Of a stretch of 64,000 nucleotides of DNA, positions 23,622 through 31,869 are shown one piece after another (the stretch's first letter is position 1; every line of letters begins with the position of its first letter). The notes below the pieces were generated by a model. That model was not told the DNA's origin, did not search any database, and saw only the letters and a program-made list of their open reading frames with translations. The position numbers and the translations under genes are program-made. This DNA is from Candidatus Freyarchaeota archaeon. Lineage in GTDB: Archaea; Asgardarchaeota; Jordiarchaeia; Jordiarchaeales; Jordiarchaeaceae. Location: the NCBI GenBank assembly GCA_030587365.1, contig JAUQZE010000023.1, positions 62,001-126,000 on the forward strand, written 5' to 3'.

Positions 23622-24768
23622 TTTTGTCTAATCCCTCGTAACCATTTAATACCGTTTTTAAGAAATGTTTGATTAGAAGCGTTTCTTCCTCGACTTCCAA
23701 AAGGAATGCATCGTGGCCGTAGGTGGAGTTAATCTCGCAATAGGTAGCGTCCACCCCTGCTAGTTTGCACGCCCTCACGATTTCCTGGGATTGATATGCG
23801 GGATATAGCCAGTCTGATTTAAACGCTATAACGAGAACTTTGGCTTTTAATCCCTTAAAAATTTCATTGATATTTTTTCCATTAAAAATATTGAAGTAAT
23901 CATTAGCTTTGGTGATATAAAGATAGGAGTTGGCATCAAATCTTTTAACGAAGTTATCGCCCCTATACCTTAGATATTGTTCCACCTCAAAGTCGACACC
24001 AAATTTAAGCGGCTGTTTGTTAACCGTAAATCGTCTGCCGAATTTCTCAGTCATTGAAACATCGCTCATATAAGTTATGTGCCCTACCATTCTGGCGACA
24101 GCTAACCCTTTAGCTGGAGGTAAATCTCCGTAGTAATTGCCATTTTTCCAATCAGGGTCGGCCATAATCGCCTGTCGGCCAACTTCATCGAAGGCGATTT
24201 GTTGGGGCGTATGTTTTAATGCTGTTGCGACGGGGATCGCGGAGAGTATTTTGTCCGGATAAGAAACCATCCATTGTAAAACCTGCATTCCTCCCATTGA
24301 TCCACCGACTACGGTCAAGAGTTTTTCAATTCCCAGATGGTCTATCAAGTGGCGCTGTGCATTTACCATGTCTTTAATGGTTATGATTGGGAATTCAAGC
24401 GCGTATGGTTTATTCGTTTTCGGATTTATTGAGGACGGACCTGTTGAGCCCTTGCAACCCCCGATCACATTTGAACATATAACAAAATACTTCTCTGTGT
24501 CCAAGCCTTTACCAGGCCCGATCATTACGTCCCACCACCCAGGATTTTTATCTCCCTTATGAAATCCTGCCGCGTGAGCATCTCCGGAGAGGGCGTGAAG
24601 GACGAGGACTGCATTAGATTTTTGTTTATTAGGTTTGCCGTATGTTTCGTAAGCTAGAGTGATCGGCCCAAGCTTTTCTCCTGATTCAAGAGCTAATTCG
24701 TTTGGTGGGTTTGCGAATGTGAAATACTTTGTCTCCACGGTCTCTATGCTTTCACTACACTCAGTCAT
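23611..24768 (-). CDS. metX: Homoserine O-acetyltransferase MetX
   Basis: 385 residues of the alpha/beta-hydrolase acyltransferase family: 'LVLHALSGDAHAAG', 'GPGKGLDTEKYFVICSNVIG', the nucleophile elbow 'VVGGSMGGMQVLQW' (Ser157), and the C-terminal 'STYGHDAFLLE' with the catalytic His. It activates homoserine with an acetyl (or succinyl) group for direct sulfhydrylation by the neighbouring MetY. It lies 61 bases downstream of metY and overlaps metW, all on one minus-strand operon. Confidence 0.92.
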   Translation of the reverse strand: MTECSESIETVETKYFTFANPPNELALESGEKLGPITLAYETYGKPNKQKSNAVLVLHALSGDAHAAGFHKGDKNPGWWDVMIGPGKGLDTEKYFVICSNVIGGCKGSTGPSSINPKTNKPYALEFPIITIKDMVNAQRHLIDHLGIEKLLTVVGGSMGGMQVLQWMVSYPDKILSAIPVATALKHTPQQIAFDEVGRQAIMADPDWKNGNYYGDLPPAKGLAVARMVGHITYMSDVSMTEKFGRRFTVNKQPLKFGVDFEVEQYLRYRGDNFVKRFDANSYLYITKANDYFNIFNGKNINEIFKGLKAKVLVIAFKSDWLYPAYQSQEIVRACKLAGVDATYCEINSTYGHDAFLLEVEEETLLIKHFLKTVLNGYEGLDKNDA

Positions 24769-24829
24769 TATTTATCACCACACAGGAATGATATGAAAAA
24801 AATTTTATGGGATGCTGCTGCAGGTGATT

Positions 24830-26131
24830 TTATTTCTTTACCGCAGCTCGTAGAGCTTGGTCTATGTCCTCCTTGATGTCTTCAATATCTTCTAAGCCGA
24901 TAGAGAGTCTGATGTAATCTTCTGTTACCCCGGTTTCCTCTTGCTCTTCTCGGGTTAACTGCTGATGCGTCGTTGAGGCAGGGTGTATAACAAGGCTTTT
25001 TGTATCCCCTATATTAGCTAGGTGGGAGAGAAGTTTTACCGATTCTATAAACCTCTTTCCAGCTTCCAATCCACCTCTTATTCCAAAACCCACAAGACCT
25101 CCGTAGTTGCCCCTTAGATATTTCACTGCCAACTTATGACTGGAATGTTCTTCCAATCCCGGATAGTTAACCCATGCGACCAGAGGATGATCTCTCAGAA
25201 ATTTAGCCACCGCAAGAGCATTTTCAGAATGTTTTCTTTGCCTCAAGGGTAAGGTTTCTAATCCCTGAAGAAACAAGAAGCTATTGAATGGACTCAAAGC
25301 CGGTCCCAAATCTCTTAGCAACTGCACCCTCACCTTAATAATGAAAGCTATGTTCCCTAAACCTGGAAAATCTCCAAAGTTTTCCCAGTATCTTACTCCG
25401 TGATAACTTGGGTCAGGTTCCGTAAATTCAGGAAATTTGCCATTACTCCAATCAAATTTTCCGGAATCAACAATTACCCCGCCTATAGATGTACCATGTC
25501 CACCTATGTACTTGGTTGCAGAGTTGACTACTATGTCCGCTCCATAATCTATGGGCCTAACAAGTCCGACGCCGACAGTGTTATCGACAACAAAAGGAAT
25601 GTCAGCTTTGTGTGCTATTTCGGAGATTGCTTCAAAATCCGGCACATCCAGTTTGGGATTACCAATCGTTTCGGCGTATATTGCTCTCGTCCTCTCGGCA
25701 ATCGCTTTCTTGAATTCGTTCAGCTTTGTAGAATCTACAAACTTTACCCTTCTTCCCAGCTTAGGAAAGGTGTAGTGAAACAGTTCATAAGTTCCACCGT
25801 AGAGATTATTGGCTGAAACAATTTCATCACCAATCTGTGTGATCGCCAGTAGAGCTAGAGTCTCCGCAGCCTGCCCCGAAGCCACTGCTAAAGCGCCTGT
25901 ACCGCCCTCAAGGGCAGCGATCCTTCTTTCGAAAACATCATTTGTTGGATTCATTATCCGGGTGTAGATGTTTCCGAATTCTTTGAGAGCGAAGAGATTC
26001 GCCGCATGCTCTGTGTTCTTGAAGACATACGACGTCGTCTGGTATATGGGAACCGCTCTTGCACCCGTTGCCGGATCAGAAACTTCCTGTCCGACGTGAA
26101 CGGCTAATGTATCTAATCTTCTTTTCGACAT
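24830..26131 (-). CDS. metY: O-acetylhomoserine sulfhydrylase MetY
   Basis: 433 residues of the Cys/Met PLP family with the longer MetY architecture: 'QTTSYVFKNTEHAANLFALK', 'IYTRIMNPTNDVFERRIAAL', the PLP Lys207 in 'VVNSATKYIGGHGTSIGG', and a ~50-residue insertion (GVRYWENFGDFPGLGN) typical of O-acetylhomoserine sulfhydrylases. It makes homocysteine directly from sulfide and O-acetylhomoserine. It is the first gene of the operon metY-metX-metW-tusA(relic)-dsrE. GAGGTG precedes the ATG. A palindromic operator shared with the cbs operon overlaps the probable transcription start. Confidence 0.92.
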   Translation of the reverse strand: MSKRRLDTLAVHVGQEVSDPATGARAVPIYQTTSYVFKNTEHAANLFALKEFGNIYTRIMNPTNDVFERRIAALEGGTGALAVASGQAAETLALLAITQIGDEIVSANNLYGGTYELFHYTFPKLGRRVKFVDSTKLNEFKKAIAERTRAIYAETIGNPKLDVPDFEAISEIAHKADIPFVVDNTVGVGLVRPIDYGADIVVNSATKYIGGHGTSIGGVIVDSGKFDWSNGKFPEFTEPDPSYHGVRYWENFGDFPGLGNIAFIIKVRVQLLRDLGPALSPFNSFLFLQGLETLPLRQRKHSENALAVAKFLRDHPLVAWVNYPGLEEHSSHKLAVKYLRGNYGGLVGFGIRGGLEAGKRFIESVKLLSHLANIGDTKSLVIHPASTTHQQLTREEQEETGVTEDYIRLSIGLEDIEDIKEDIDQALRAAVKK

Positions 26132-26180
26132 TTTTCACATGCACCTCTTGATTTTTACGTTATTCCTCCGTAACAAAATT

Positions 26181-26196
26181 ATTAACAATAGTTAAT
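26181..26196 (-). promoter_or_regulatory. Palindromic operator of the metY operon
   Basis: ATTAAC-AATA-GTTAAT: its inner 14 bases TTAACAATAGTTAA are identical to both operator copies before cbs. On the minus strand a TATA-like AAAAATATAAATAC (about 26203-26217) lies immediately upstream and the metY start about 50 bases downstream, the same geometry as at cbs. A common repressor for both sulfur amino acid operons is inferred. Confidence 0.72.
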
Positions 26197-26219
26197 ATTA
26201 CCTGTATTTATATTTTTCG

Positions 26220-26760
26220 GTATTTTTTATTACTCTATAGAATAAAAATAGGAGAATCCCTAAAAATAAATCTGCCATTTAAACCAGCTTTGAGCCCTCA
26301 ATACGGGCCACAGAAAAGAAGACGTAAAGTTTGATAGCGAATCTTCCCGGTTATGGGTTTCCCACAAACCTAGCATCTTAAAAGATTGCTACCATTCATT
26401 AAATAAAATAGAAACTTTGCTTCTTAATCTGGAAATTACTTGATAGCCTGAAACATGGCTATGCAACTATGGTTGACCGTGCCGACGCTAACGAGGACAT
26501 TCGATATCATTGCGTCACCAGGGCATAGGTCAATTCAATATAGAAAGAGTATATTGAAAAGATGCACTGATACCTTTAGAGAGGCAACTGCTAGAATGCA
26601 ACAAACCTTAAAACCTCTTAATCCTTGGACTGGGAGTATATCAACACAAATATATCTTATATTTTTAGAAGTCTTATCAAATCTAAAAATAGTTACTTAG
26701 CAGACACATCACTATAGGATAGGGAACATATACTATTTTCTCACATTAGACCTTTCATCT
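26220..26760. other. Intergenic region between metY and the PadR-type gene
   Basis: About 540 bases with no gene I can support. An 81-codon open frame at 26455-26700 (+) has no ribosome binding site and no recognisable motif. GGTTT-CCCAC-AAACC near 26368 could form a small hairpin. Confidence 0.4.
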
Positions 26761-27225
26761 TTAGCGTTTTTTCTCATCAGCTTCTTGTTTGTAGGCGTTG
26801 GCGCAGTGTACGCAACAGAAGGCTGTTTCTTTTCCGTTGATGACTTCTCGATGTCCTCCTTCGTAGATCCTGGTGCCACAATGGGCGCAAATTTCAAGGC
26901 TTGGCTCAATGGCGATGGAGACAAGATTGGCGAAACGTTTGAACAGACGAGTGCAGGCTTCTTTTCCTTCCTCGGTAAGTTCGAAAACTTTTCTTGGTTT
27001 ATCCCCCACAGGTTCCAGCGTGTGCTTTACTAAGCCCCTTTTTTCGAGTTGTTCAAGAAACGGGTAGACAAGACTTGGGCTAATTGTTTTTCCTAATCTT
27101 CTCTTGAAGCGGTTAATGATGCTGTAGCCGTGAACTGGACCCTCATAGAGAAAAGTTAGTATGTAGAAGCGACTAAAGTCTGACAAATATTCTTCGATGT
27201 TTTCAGGTTCTTCTTTGGTTACCAT
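26761..27225 (-). CDS. PadR-family regulator fused to a TRASH-like metal-binding domain
   Basis: 154 residues. Residues ~14-90 are a PadR winged helix: 'FYILTFLYEGPVHGYSIINR', 'ISPSLVYPFLEQLEKRGLV', 'RKVFELTEEGKEACTRLF'. Residues ~112-147 hold 'CAHCGTRIYEG...NGKETAFCCVHCANAY', a TRASH/YHS-like finger with CxxC and CCxxC. The combination implies a repressor that senses a heavy metal directly. GGAGGG precedes ATG 27225. It is divergent from the copper ATPase, whose N-terminus carries a related finger, across a promoter full of AGATATAT repeats. Confidence 0.82.
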   Translation of the reverse strand: MVTKEEPENIEEYLSDFSRFYILTFLYEGPVHGYSIINRFKRRLGKTISPSLVYPFLEQLEKRGLVKHTLEPVGDKPRKVFELTEEGKEACTRLFKRFANLVSIAIEPSLEICAHCGTRIYEGGHREVINGKETAFCCVHCANAYKQEADEKKR

Positions 27226-27280
27226 TCTCTTACCCTCCTATTACTTAATAGAAGTGCATAGATATAAGTGTTACTTTTTA

Positions 27281-27372
27281 AGATATATCAAAAATTAATA
27301 TTTATTTTCAAGATGTATATTTGAGAGATATATTTATAAGTGCTAAAAGATATATCTTTATTAGATATATTT
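27281..27372 (+). promoter_or_regulatory. Divergent promoter with repeated AGATATAT boxes (probable PadR-TRASH operators)
   Basis: AGATATAT-type words occur near 27281, 27324, 27349 and 27363, with AGATGTATAT at 27311. The third forms the perfect 14-bp palindrome AAAGATATATCTTT at 27346-27359. The cluster sits between the PadR-type gene and the copper ATPase and includes TATA-like sequences for both directions, so one regulator could control both. Confidence 0.6.
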
Positions 27373-27427
27373 TTATGCTGTAGAGATATTTTCTAAAAGT
27401 TAATTGAAGAAAAGGAGAGGATGAAAA

Positions 27428-29692
27428 ATGCCGAGAGATCCAGTTTGTGGAATGACCGTTGAAGCCGATAAGGCGATAAAAAGAAAGATCGGAGACAGAA
27501 CCTATTTCTTTTGCAGTGAATCATGCGCCAGAACATATGAGCAACCGGAACAAGAACTCAAAAACACGAAACGTCGAGTTGCAATGGCACTCGCCGGAGT
27601 AATTGCCGTGGGGGTTTTGCGGTTGCTGGTGACATTTGGCATAGTGGCCTTCTTGATGTACTTCAGCATTGCTGGTATTTCTGCTTACAGTTTAGGGATG
27701 TTTCTTTTGGCAACACCTATCGTCTGGATTGCTGGGTGGGGCATTATCTCAGGAGCTTATAAGTCTCTCAGATATAGAGCGGTAAACATGGACGTACTGA
27801 TCTCTGCTGGAGTATTGGCGGGCTGGGGGTTTGGTGCTGTAAATGCCTTTTTCCCGCAATTTGCACTGCAAGTTAACAGTAGCAGCTTCTTGGAACAGCT
27901 AGCCGCTTGGTGGTATAATTTTCTCAATCCATTTCTCCCGCAACTTGCGAACAAAATTTTGCCTGCCGGAAGCGGATTCGGATACTTGGAAATATCAGTC
28001 GCAATACTAGCCTTTGTCCTGTTGGGCAAGTACATTGAAGAAACCATAAGACGAAAATCAGCGGCATCGATTCGAAAGTTACTTGAGCTTCAACCAACTA
28101 TAGCAAGAGTGCTTAAGAACGGAGAAGAATTTGAAGTTCCAATAGATGAACTTCAGTTGGGCGACACTATTATCGTCAAGCCTGGCGAGAAGATTCCGAC
28201 AGACGGCGAAGTAATTGCAGGATACTCTTCTGTCGACGAGAAAATAATCACGGGTGAAAGCATCCCTGTTGAAAAGGACGTGGGAAGCGAAGTTATAGGT
28301 GCCACAATGAACAAAACCGGCTCACTGAAAATCAGAGCCACTAAAGTCGGAGAGGATACCGCTTTATCCCAAATTGTGCGTCTGGTCGAGGAAGCTCAAG
28401 CTTCAAGTGCACCCATTCAGAAGTTTGCTGACCGTGTTGTTTCGAAATTTGTTCCCATAATCTTCGCTACTGCAGCGATTTCGTTTACGTACTGGTATTT
28501 TGCTAGGGGGTTCTCCTTTGCTTTTCTTGCTCTGCTAGCTGTTATCTTGATTGCGTGTCCATGTGCGCTAGGTATTGCAACCCCTGCCGCGATTTTGGCT
28601 GGTGTTGGCAAAGGTGCAGAATACGGTATATTACTTAGAAGCGGCGAATATGTAGAAAAAGCCAGAAAACTCAGTACCGTAGTGTTTGATAAAACAGGAA
28701 CATTGACCAAAGGTGAACCATCAGTTACAGACATTGTAACCTATAACAACTACACAGAGAAGGATGTACTGAAATTTGCGGCAATCGCTGAAAAGAGTTC
28801 TGAACATCCGTTGGCAGAAGCAATAGTGAATGCAGCACACGAATCTGGCCTTAATATCCCCGATGCAGACTCTTTTGAGGCAGTGCCTGGACACGGGGTG
28901 CAATGCAGGTATAAGAATGAGAGAATATTCCTCGGAAATCGGAAGCTCATGAAAAAGGAAGGAATTGATATTGAAGGGTTAGAAAAGGACCTTCGGAAAC
29001 TTGAGAGACAAGGCAAAACAGCAATGATTTTAGCGGTGAATGGAAAACCCGCGGGAATAATCACTGCTATGGATACACTCAAAGAGGATGCCGTTGAAGC
29101 AATAAAAGGGCTGAAAGACATGGGCTTGGAAGTAGTGATGCTCACAGGAGACAATGAAAGAACCGCAGAAGCAATCGCCAAACAATTGGGCATCGACAAT
29201 GTAATAGCGAACGTGTTGCCGTGGGAAAAAGTTGACGCTATTAAAAAACTGCAGGACCAAGGCAAAACGGTGGCGATGGTGGGGGACGGCATCAATGATG
29301 CACCCGCTCTTGCACAATCCGATATCGGCATAGCGATTGGAAGTGGAACTGACATCGCAAAAGAAACTGGCGGAATAGTCCTGATTAAAGACGATTTAAG
29401 AGATGTGGCTCTTGGTATAGAACTGAGCAAAAAAACCATGAGAAAAATCAATTCTAATCTATTCTGGGCATTCATCTATAATACACTCATGGTTCCCATA
29501 GCTGCCTTGGGGCTGCTAAATCCGATATTAGCTGCGGGAGCGATGGCGCTTAGCTCGCTAACCGTGGTCACAAACTCAGCGACACTAAAATTTGCCAAAT
29601 TTAAACTCGAGAAATTCACTGCTAAAAAAACAATTCCTGAAAAGCATGTGAGAAGTCTAGAAACTGATAAAGGACAGGTAATAATCGAATAA
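27428..29692 (+). CDS. copA: Cu(I)-type P1B ATPase with N-terminal YHS domain (CopA-like)
   Basis: 754 residues. The N-terminus is a YHS/TRASH finger (RDPVCGMTVEADK...YFFCSESCARTY) instead of the usual HMA domain. Membrane helices follow, then the actuator loop 'ITGESIPVEKDVG', the transport motif CPC in 'LIACPCALGIATPAA' (~377-379), phosphorylation Asp ~421 in 'VVFDKTGTLTKG', 'SSEHPLAEAI', and the hinge 'VAMVGDGINDAPALA'. CPC marks Cu(I)/Ag(I) exporters. The last ~45 residues are a short cytoplasmic tail. It is probably repressed by the divergent PadR-TRASH protein and co-transcribed with the small YHS gene 14 bases downstream. Confidence 0.92.
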   Translation: MPRDPVCGMTVEADKAIKRKIGDRTYFFCSESCARTYEQPEQELKNTKRRVAMALAGVIAVGVLRLLVTFGIVAFLMYFSIAGISAYSLGMFLLATPIVWIAGWGIISGAYKSLRYRAVNMDVLISAGVLAGWGFGAVNAFFPQFALQVNSSSFLEQLAAWWYNFLNPFLPQLANKILPAGSGFGYLEISVAILAFVLLGKYIEETIRRKSAASIRKLLELQPTIARVLKNGEEFEVPIDELQLGDTIIVKPGEKIPTDGEVIAGYSSVDEKIITGESIPVEKDVGSEVIGATMNKTGSLKIRATKVGEDTALSQIVRLVEEAQASSAPIQKFADRVVSKFVPIIFATAAISFTYWYFARGFSFAFLALLAVILIACPCALGIATPAAILAGVGKGAEYGILLRSGEYVEKARKLSTVVFDKTGTLTKGEPSVTDIVTYNNYTEKDVLKFAAIAEKSSEHPLAEAIVNAAHESGLNIPDADSFEAVPGHGVQCRYKNERIFLGNRKLMKKEGIDIEGLEKDLRKLERQGKTAMILAVNGKPAGIITAMDTLKEDAVEAIKGLKDMGLEVVMLTGDNERTAEAIAKQLGIDNVIANVLPWEKVDAIKKLQDQGKTVAMVGDGINDAPALAQSDIGIAIGSGTDIAKETGGIVLIKDDLRDVALGIELSKKTMRKINSNLFWAFIYNTLMVPIAALGLLNPILAAGAMALSSLTVVTNSATLKFAKFKLEKFTAKKTIPEKHVRSLETDKGQVIIE

Positions 29693-29712
29693 AAATTAGA
29701 AAAGGAGTGAGA

Positions 29713-29916
29713 ATGAATATGGCTAAAGATCCAGTTTGCGGTATGAATGTGGACGAAAAAACAGCCAAGTACAAGTCGGAGCACATGGGCAAAACCTACT
29801 ATTTCTGCAGCCAAGCATGCAAGACAACGTTTGACAAAAACCCAATGAAATACATGGGCACTGGTAGACAATCAGGGCACTCAGGACATTCGGGACATCA
29901 TGGTTGTGGTTGCTAG
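29713..29916 (+). CDS. Small YHS-domain metal-binding protein with His-rich tail
   Basis: About 67 residues from ATG 29713 (GGAG about six bases upstream); ATG 29719 and GTG 29707 are alternatives. The YHS finger reads 'DPVCGMNVDEKTAKYKSEHM' followed by 'YYFCSQACKTTFDKNPMKYM'. The tail (HSGHSGHHGCGC) is rich in His and Cys and should bind soft or borderline metal ions. It follows the copper ATPase directly and probably acts as a metallochaperone or buffer for it. Confidence 0.8.
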   Translation: MNMAKDPVCGMNVDEKTAKYKSEHMGKTYYFCSQACKTTFDKNPMKYMGTGRQSGHSGHSGHHGCGC

Positions 29917-29944
29917 ACGCATCTAACTGAAGGAGATCACTTAA

Positions 29945-30514
29945 ATGACGGAAACAAAAAGTCGAAGGGGGGCTACAATTTTAGCTCCCTTTACATTTGC
30001 ATATGTTGAAAAACAGTTACGCCAGAAAAACTTTGGAATTCTAAGCACTGTAACTACTCAAGGAAGACCCCACTCGGTTGGAGTCGTCTACGGTATCCCG
30101 TCTCCAGAGCTGCCATTTTCTCTCTACTTAATAACAAGACCAACGCTAAGGAAAGCAAAGAACATCAAGATGAATCCTAATGTTTCGTTTGTTGTGCCCT
30201 TTCCCCACTATTTTCTACGATTCATACCACAATCATGTGTTCAGTTTCAGGGCACAGCAGAAATTCTCTCAGCCGATGATCCGGTTGCTCTAAGGATATT
30301 CCAGAGTTCAAGAGTTTTTAAAAGCAGTCTGGAACACACCAAGATGCTGGGTGACCCCATATTTATCCGAATTGAACCTGATGAAAAAATCTTTTTGTGG
30401 GGTCTTAGAGCAAGTGTCTTGCAAATAATAAGACACTCCACGAGCAACAGTTACGTGATGGTTCCTCCAGATCGTCGTGATCAACATCCCGGAGGGCGCA
30501 ACAATCTCTTTTGA
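29945..30514 (+). CDS. PNPOx-like flavin/F420-binding split-barrel protein
   Basis: 189 residues. The split barrel is visible as 'FGILSTVTTQGRPHSVGVVY', 'FSLYLITRPTLRKAKNIKMN', 'NVSFVVPFPHYFLRF' and 'VQFQGTAEILSADDP', the pattern of the pyridoxamine-phosphate-oxidase-like superfamily. Members bind FMN or F420 and act as oxidoreductases or heme/quinone-related enzymes. The substrate is not evident. It starts 28 bases after the small YHS gene and seems part of that transcription unit. Confidence 0.75.
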   Translation: MTETKSRRGATILAPFTFAYVEKQLRQKNFGILSTVTTQGRPHSVGVVYGIPSPELPFSLYLITRPTLRKAKNIKMNPNVSFVVPFPHYFLRFIPQSCVQFQGTAEILSADDPVALRIFQSSRVFKSSLEHTKMLGDPIFIRIEPDEKIFLWGLRASVLQIIRHSTSNSYVMVPPDRRDQHPGGRNNLF

Positions 30515-30620
30515 GAATAGACTAGTTTTCTAGGAAATAGCGCAATGAGTATCATACAGGTATATTGCTGTCTTTAGTGGAATAAATTTAATAATATCAA
30601 AGTGGAAGTTTTCAATTGTA

Positions 30621-30636
30621 CTTAACTATTGTAAAG
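30621..30636 (+). promoter_or_regulatory. Operator-like palindrome before the Met/Trp-rich micropeptide
   Basis: CTTAACTATTGTAAAG matches the reverse orientation of the cbs operator (CTTAACTATTGTTAAG) at 15 of 16 positions. It lies about 20 bases downstream of an A/T-rich TATA-like tract (30587-30600) and 30 bases before the micropeptide start, as at cbs and metY. With one mismatch it could be a weaker member of the same regulon or chance. Confidence 0.4.
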
Positions 30637-30665
30637 TTGGGAATAATACATTTGGAGGCTACAAA

Positions 30666-30836
30666 ATGGGTGAAGAAAGATCTACAAATACAATATTATT
30701 GGGTAGTATATTAGCTGTTTTAGTAGTATTAGTGGTCTTAGTAGGAGCACTGATATGGACAGGCGGTATGGGTTGGTCCATGGGCGGCATGGGTTGGATG
30801 GGGTGGATGTGGTGGATGATGTGGTTCGTGCATTAA
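30666..30836 (+). CDS. 56-aa membrane micropeptide with Met/Trp/Gly-rich tail
   Basis: ATG 30666 follows TTTGGAGG. The protein has a short polar N-terminus (MGEERSTNT), one strong transmembrane helix (ILLGSILAVLVVLVVLVGAL), and a 25-residue tail of Gly, Met and Trp only interrupted by Ser, Phe, Val and a final His ('GGMGWSMGGMGWMGWMWWMM'). Met and Trp side chains bind Cu(I)/Ag(I), as in CusF, and the surrounding genes handle copper, so a membrane-tethered metal ligand is an attractive inference. It is too short for most gene finders. I know no named family. Confidence 0.7.
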   Translation: MGEERSTNTILLGSILAVLVVLVVLVGALIWTGGMGWSMGGMGWMGWMWWMMWFVH

Positions 30837-30854
30837 CATACTGTACTTGCACGG

Positions 30855-30962
30855 ATGCTCATACCGGTACTAAACGCGAAAAAACTTGTAAAACCTTCAA
30901 TCAGAAATGTGAGAATTCATAAATTTTATGAAGGGAAATCGAAAACTCTAAAACCTTGTTAA
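30855..30962 (+). pseudogene. Possible truncated HicA-like fragment
   Basis: A 35-codon frame begins MLIPVLNAKKLVK, resembling the first strand and helix of HicA/YcfA RNA-binding toxins, then diverges and stops after SKTLKPC. No ribosome binding site, no catalytic His region and no HicB partner are present. Likely a relic or chance resemblance. Confidence 0.25.
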
Positions 30963-31133
30963 AAACAACACCACACTCCTCACAGCGATATTAAAACAAC
31001 TCTGTAATTATGCGTTAATTGCAAATTCAAATCATGTAAGGAAGATTAAAAAAACATTCTTTTGTGAGTACCATTAGATGATTGTAAGCTGAATCTGCTC
31101 TAAAATAATATCGTTAAATGGAGGCGGAGGTTC

Positions 31134-31742
31134 GTGAGTAGGATGAGTGACAGGAAAACGGGAATAGATAAATTGAGATATGATAGGGCTGCTAGGTTTT
31201 ATGACCAATTTGAATCTGCAATGGAGTTTTTCTCTTTCACGAAGTGGAGAAGGCGTCTATTTGATATAATCGGGCCTCCAAAGGGACAGATTGGTTTAGA
31301 AATTGGAGTAGGTACCGGTAAAAACTTGCCTTTCTACAAGGATGGTAGATACGTGGCGTTTGATATCAGCGAAAAAATGCTTTCCAAAGCTAGGGCGAGA
31401 GAAGATGGTAAAGATGTCTCTCTTCTTTTAGCTGACGTTGAATCCTTACCGTTCAAAGATAACACATTCGACACCGCTTTTTCAACGTTTGTTTTCTGCT
31501 CCGTGGAGAATCCAGTAAAAGGATTAAAAGAAGCCAACAGAGTTCTGAAGACCGATAGAAAAGCGCTCTTTCTTGAACACATGCTTCCAAGGATCAGAAT
31601 TCTCCAACCGGTCTTCGACTTTCTCAATCCCTTAGCTAGGATGATGGGCCCCGAAATTAACAGAAAAACTGATGAGAACATCAAAAATGCCAGGTTTAAA
31701 ATGACCCTTGAAAAAAACTACTCCTCACGATTTTTAGACTAA
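31134..31742 (+). CDS. Class I SAM-dependent methyltransferase
   Basis: 202 residues from GTG 31134 (GGAGGCGGAGG upstream); ATG 31143 is an alternative. Motif I is 'IGLEIGVGTGKNLPFY', followed by 'YVAFDISEKMLSKARARE', 'LLLADVESLPFKDNTFDTAF' and 'GLKEANRVLKTDRKALFLEH'. This is the UbiE/methyltransferase type 11 layout. The substrate is unknown; a role in metal or metalloid methylation is tempting in this island, but the paired cysteines expected of ArsM are not seen. It is unrelated in detail to the pair at the window start. Confidence 0.82.
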   Translation: MSRMSDRKTGIDKLRYDRAARFYDQFESAMEFFSFTKWRRRLFDIIGPPKGQIGLEIGVGTGKNLPFYKDGRYVAFDISEKMLSKARAREDGKDVSLLLADVESLPFKDNTFDTAFSTFVFCSVENPVKGLKEANRVLKTDRKALFLEHMLPRIRILQPVFDFLNPLARMMGPEINRKTDENIKNARFKMTLEKNYSSRFLD

Positions 31743-31869
31743 TAGAAGCAAAGAAATCATAAACCTGCACAGTTAATCCTCCTAAAAACCCAGTGGGCAC
31801 TTACAAGCTTTGCTGTGGAGTGCTGGGAGAAGACCAAAGTGCTTAAGGTGCTAAAACTTTTTCTGATTG

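Noticed and set aside
26455..26700. 81-codon open frame on the + strand
   Set aside because: No ribosome binding site, no motif and poor coding character; treated as noncoding.
31134..31742. Arsenite methyltransferase identity for the methyltransferase in the metal island
   Set aside because: The conserved cysteines expected of ArsM are absent, so only a general methyltransferase call is justified.
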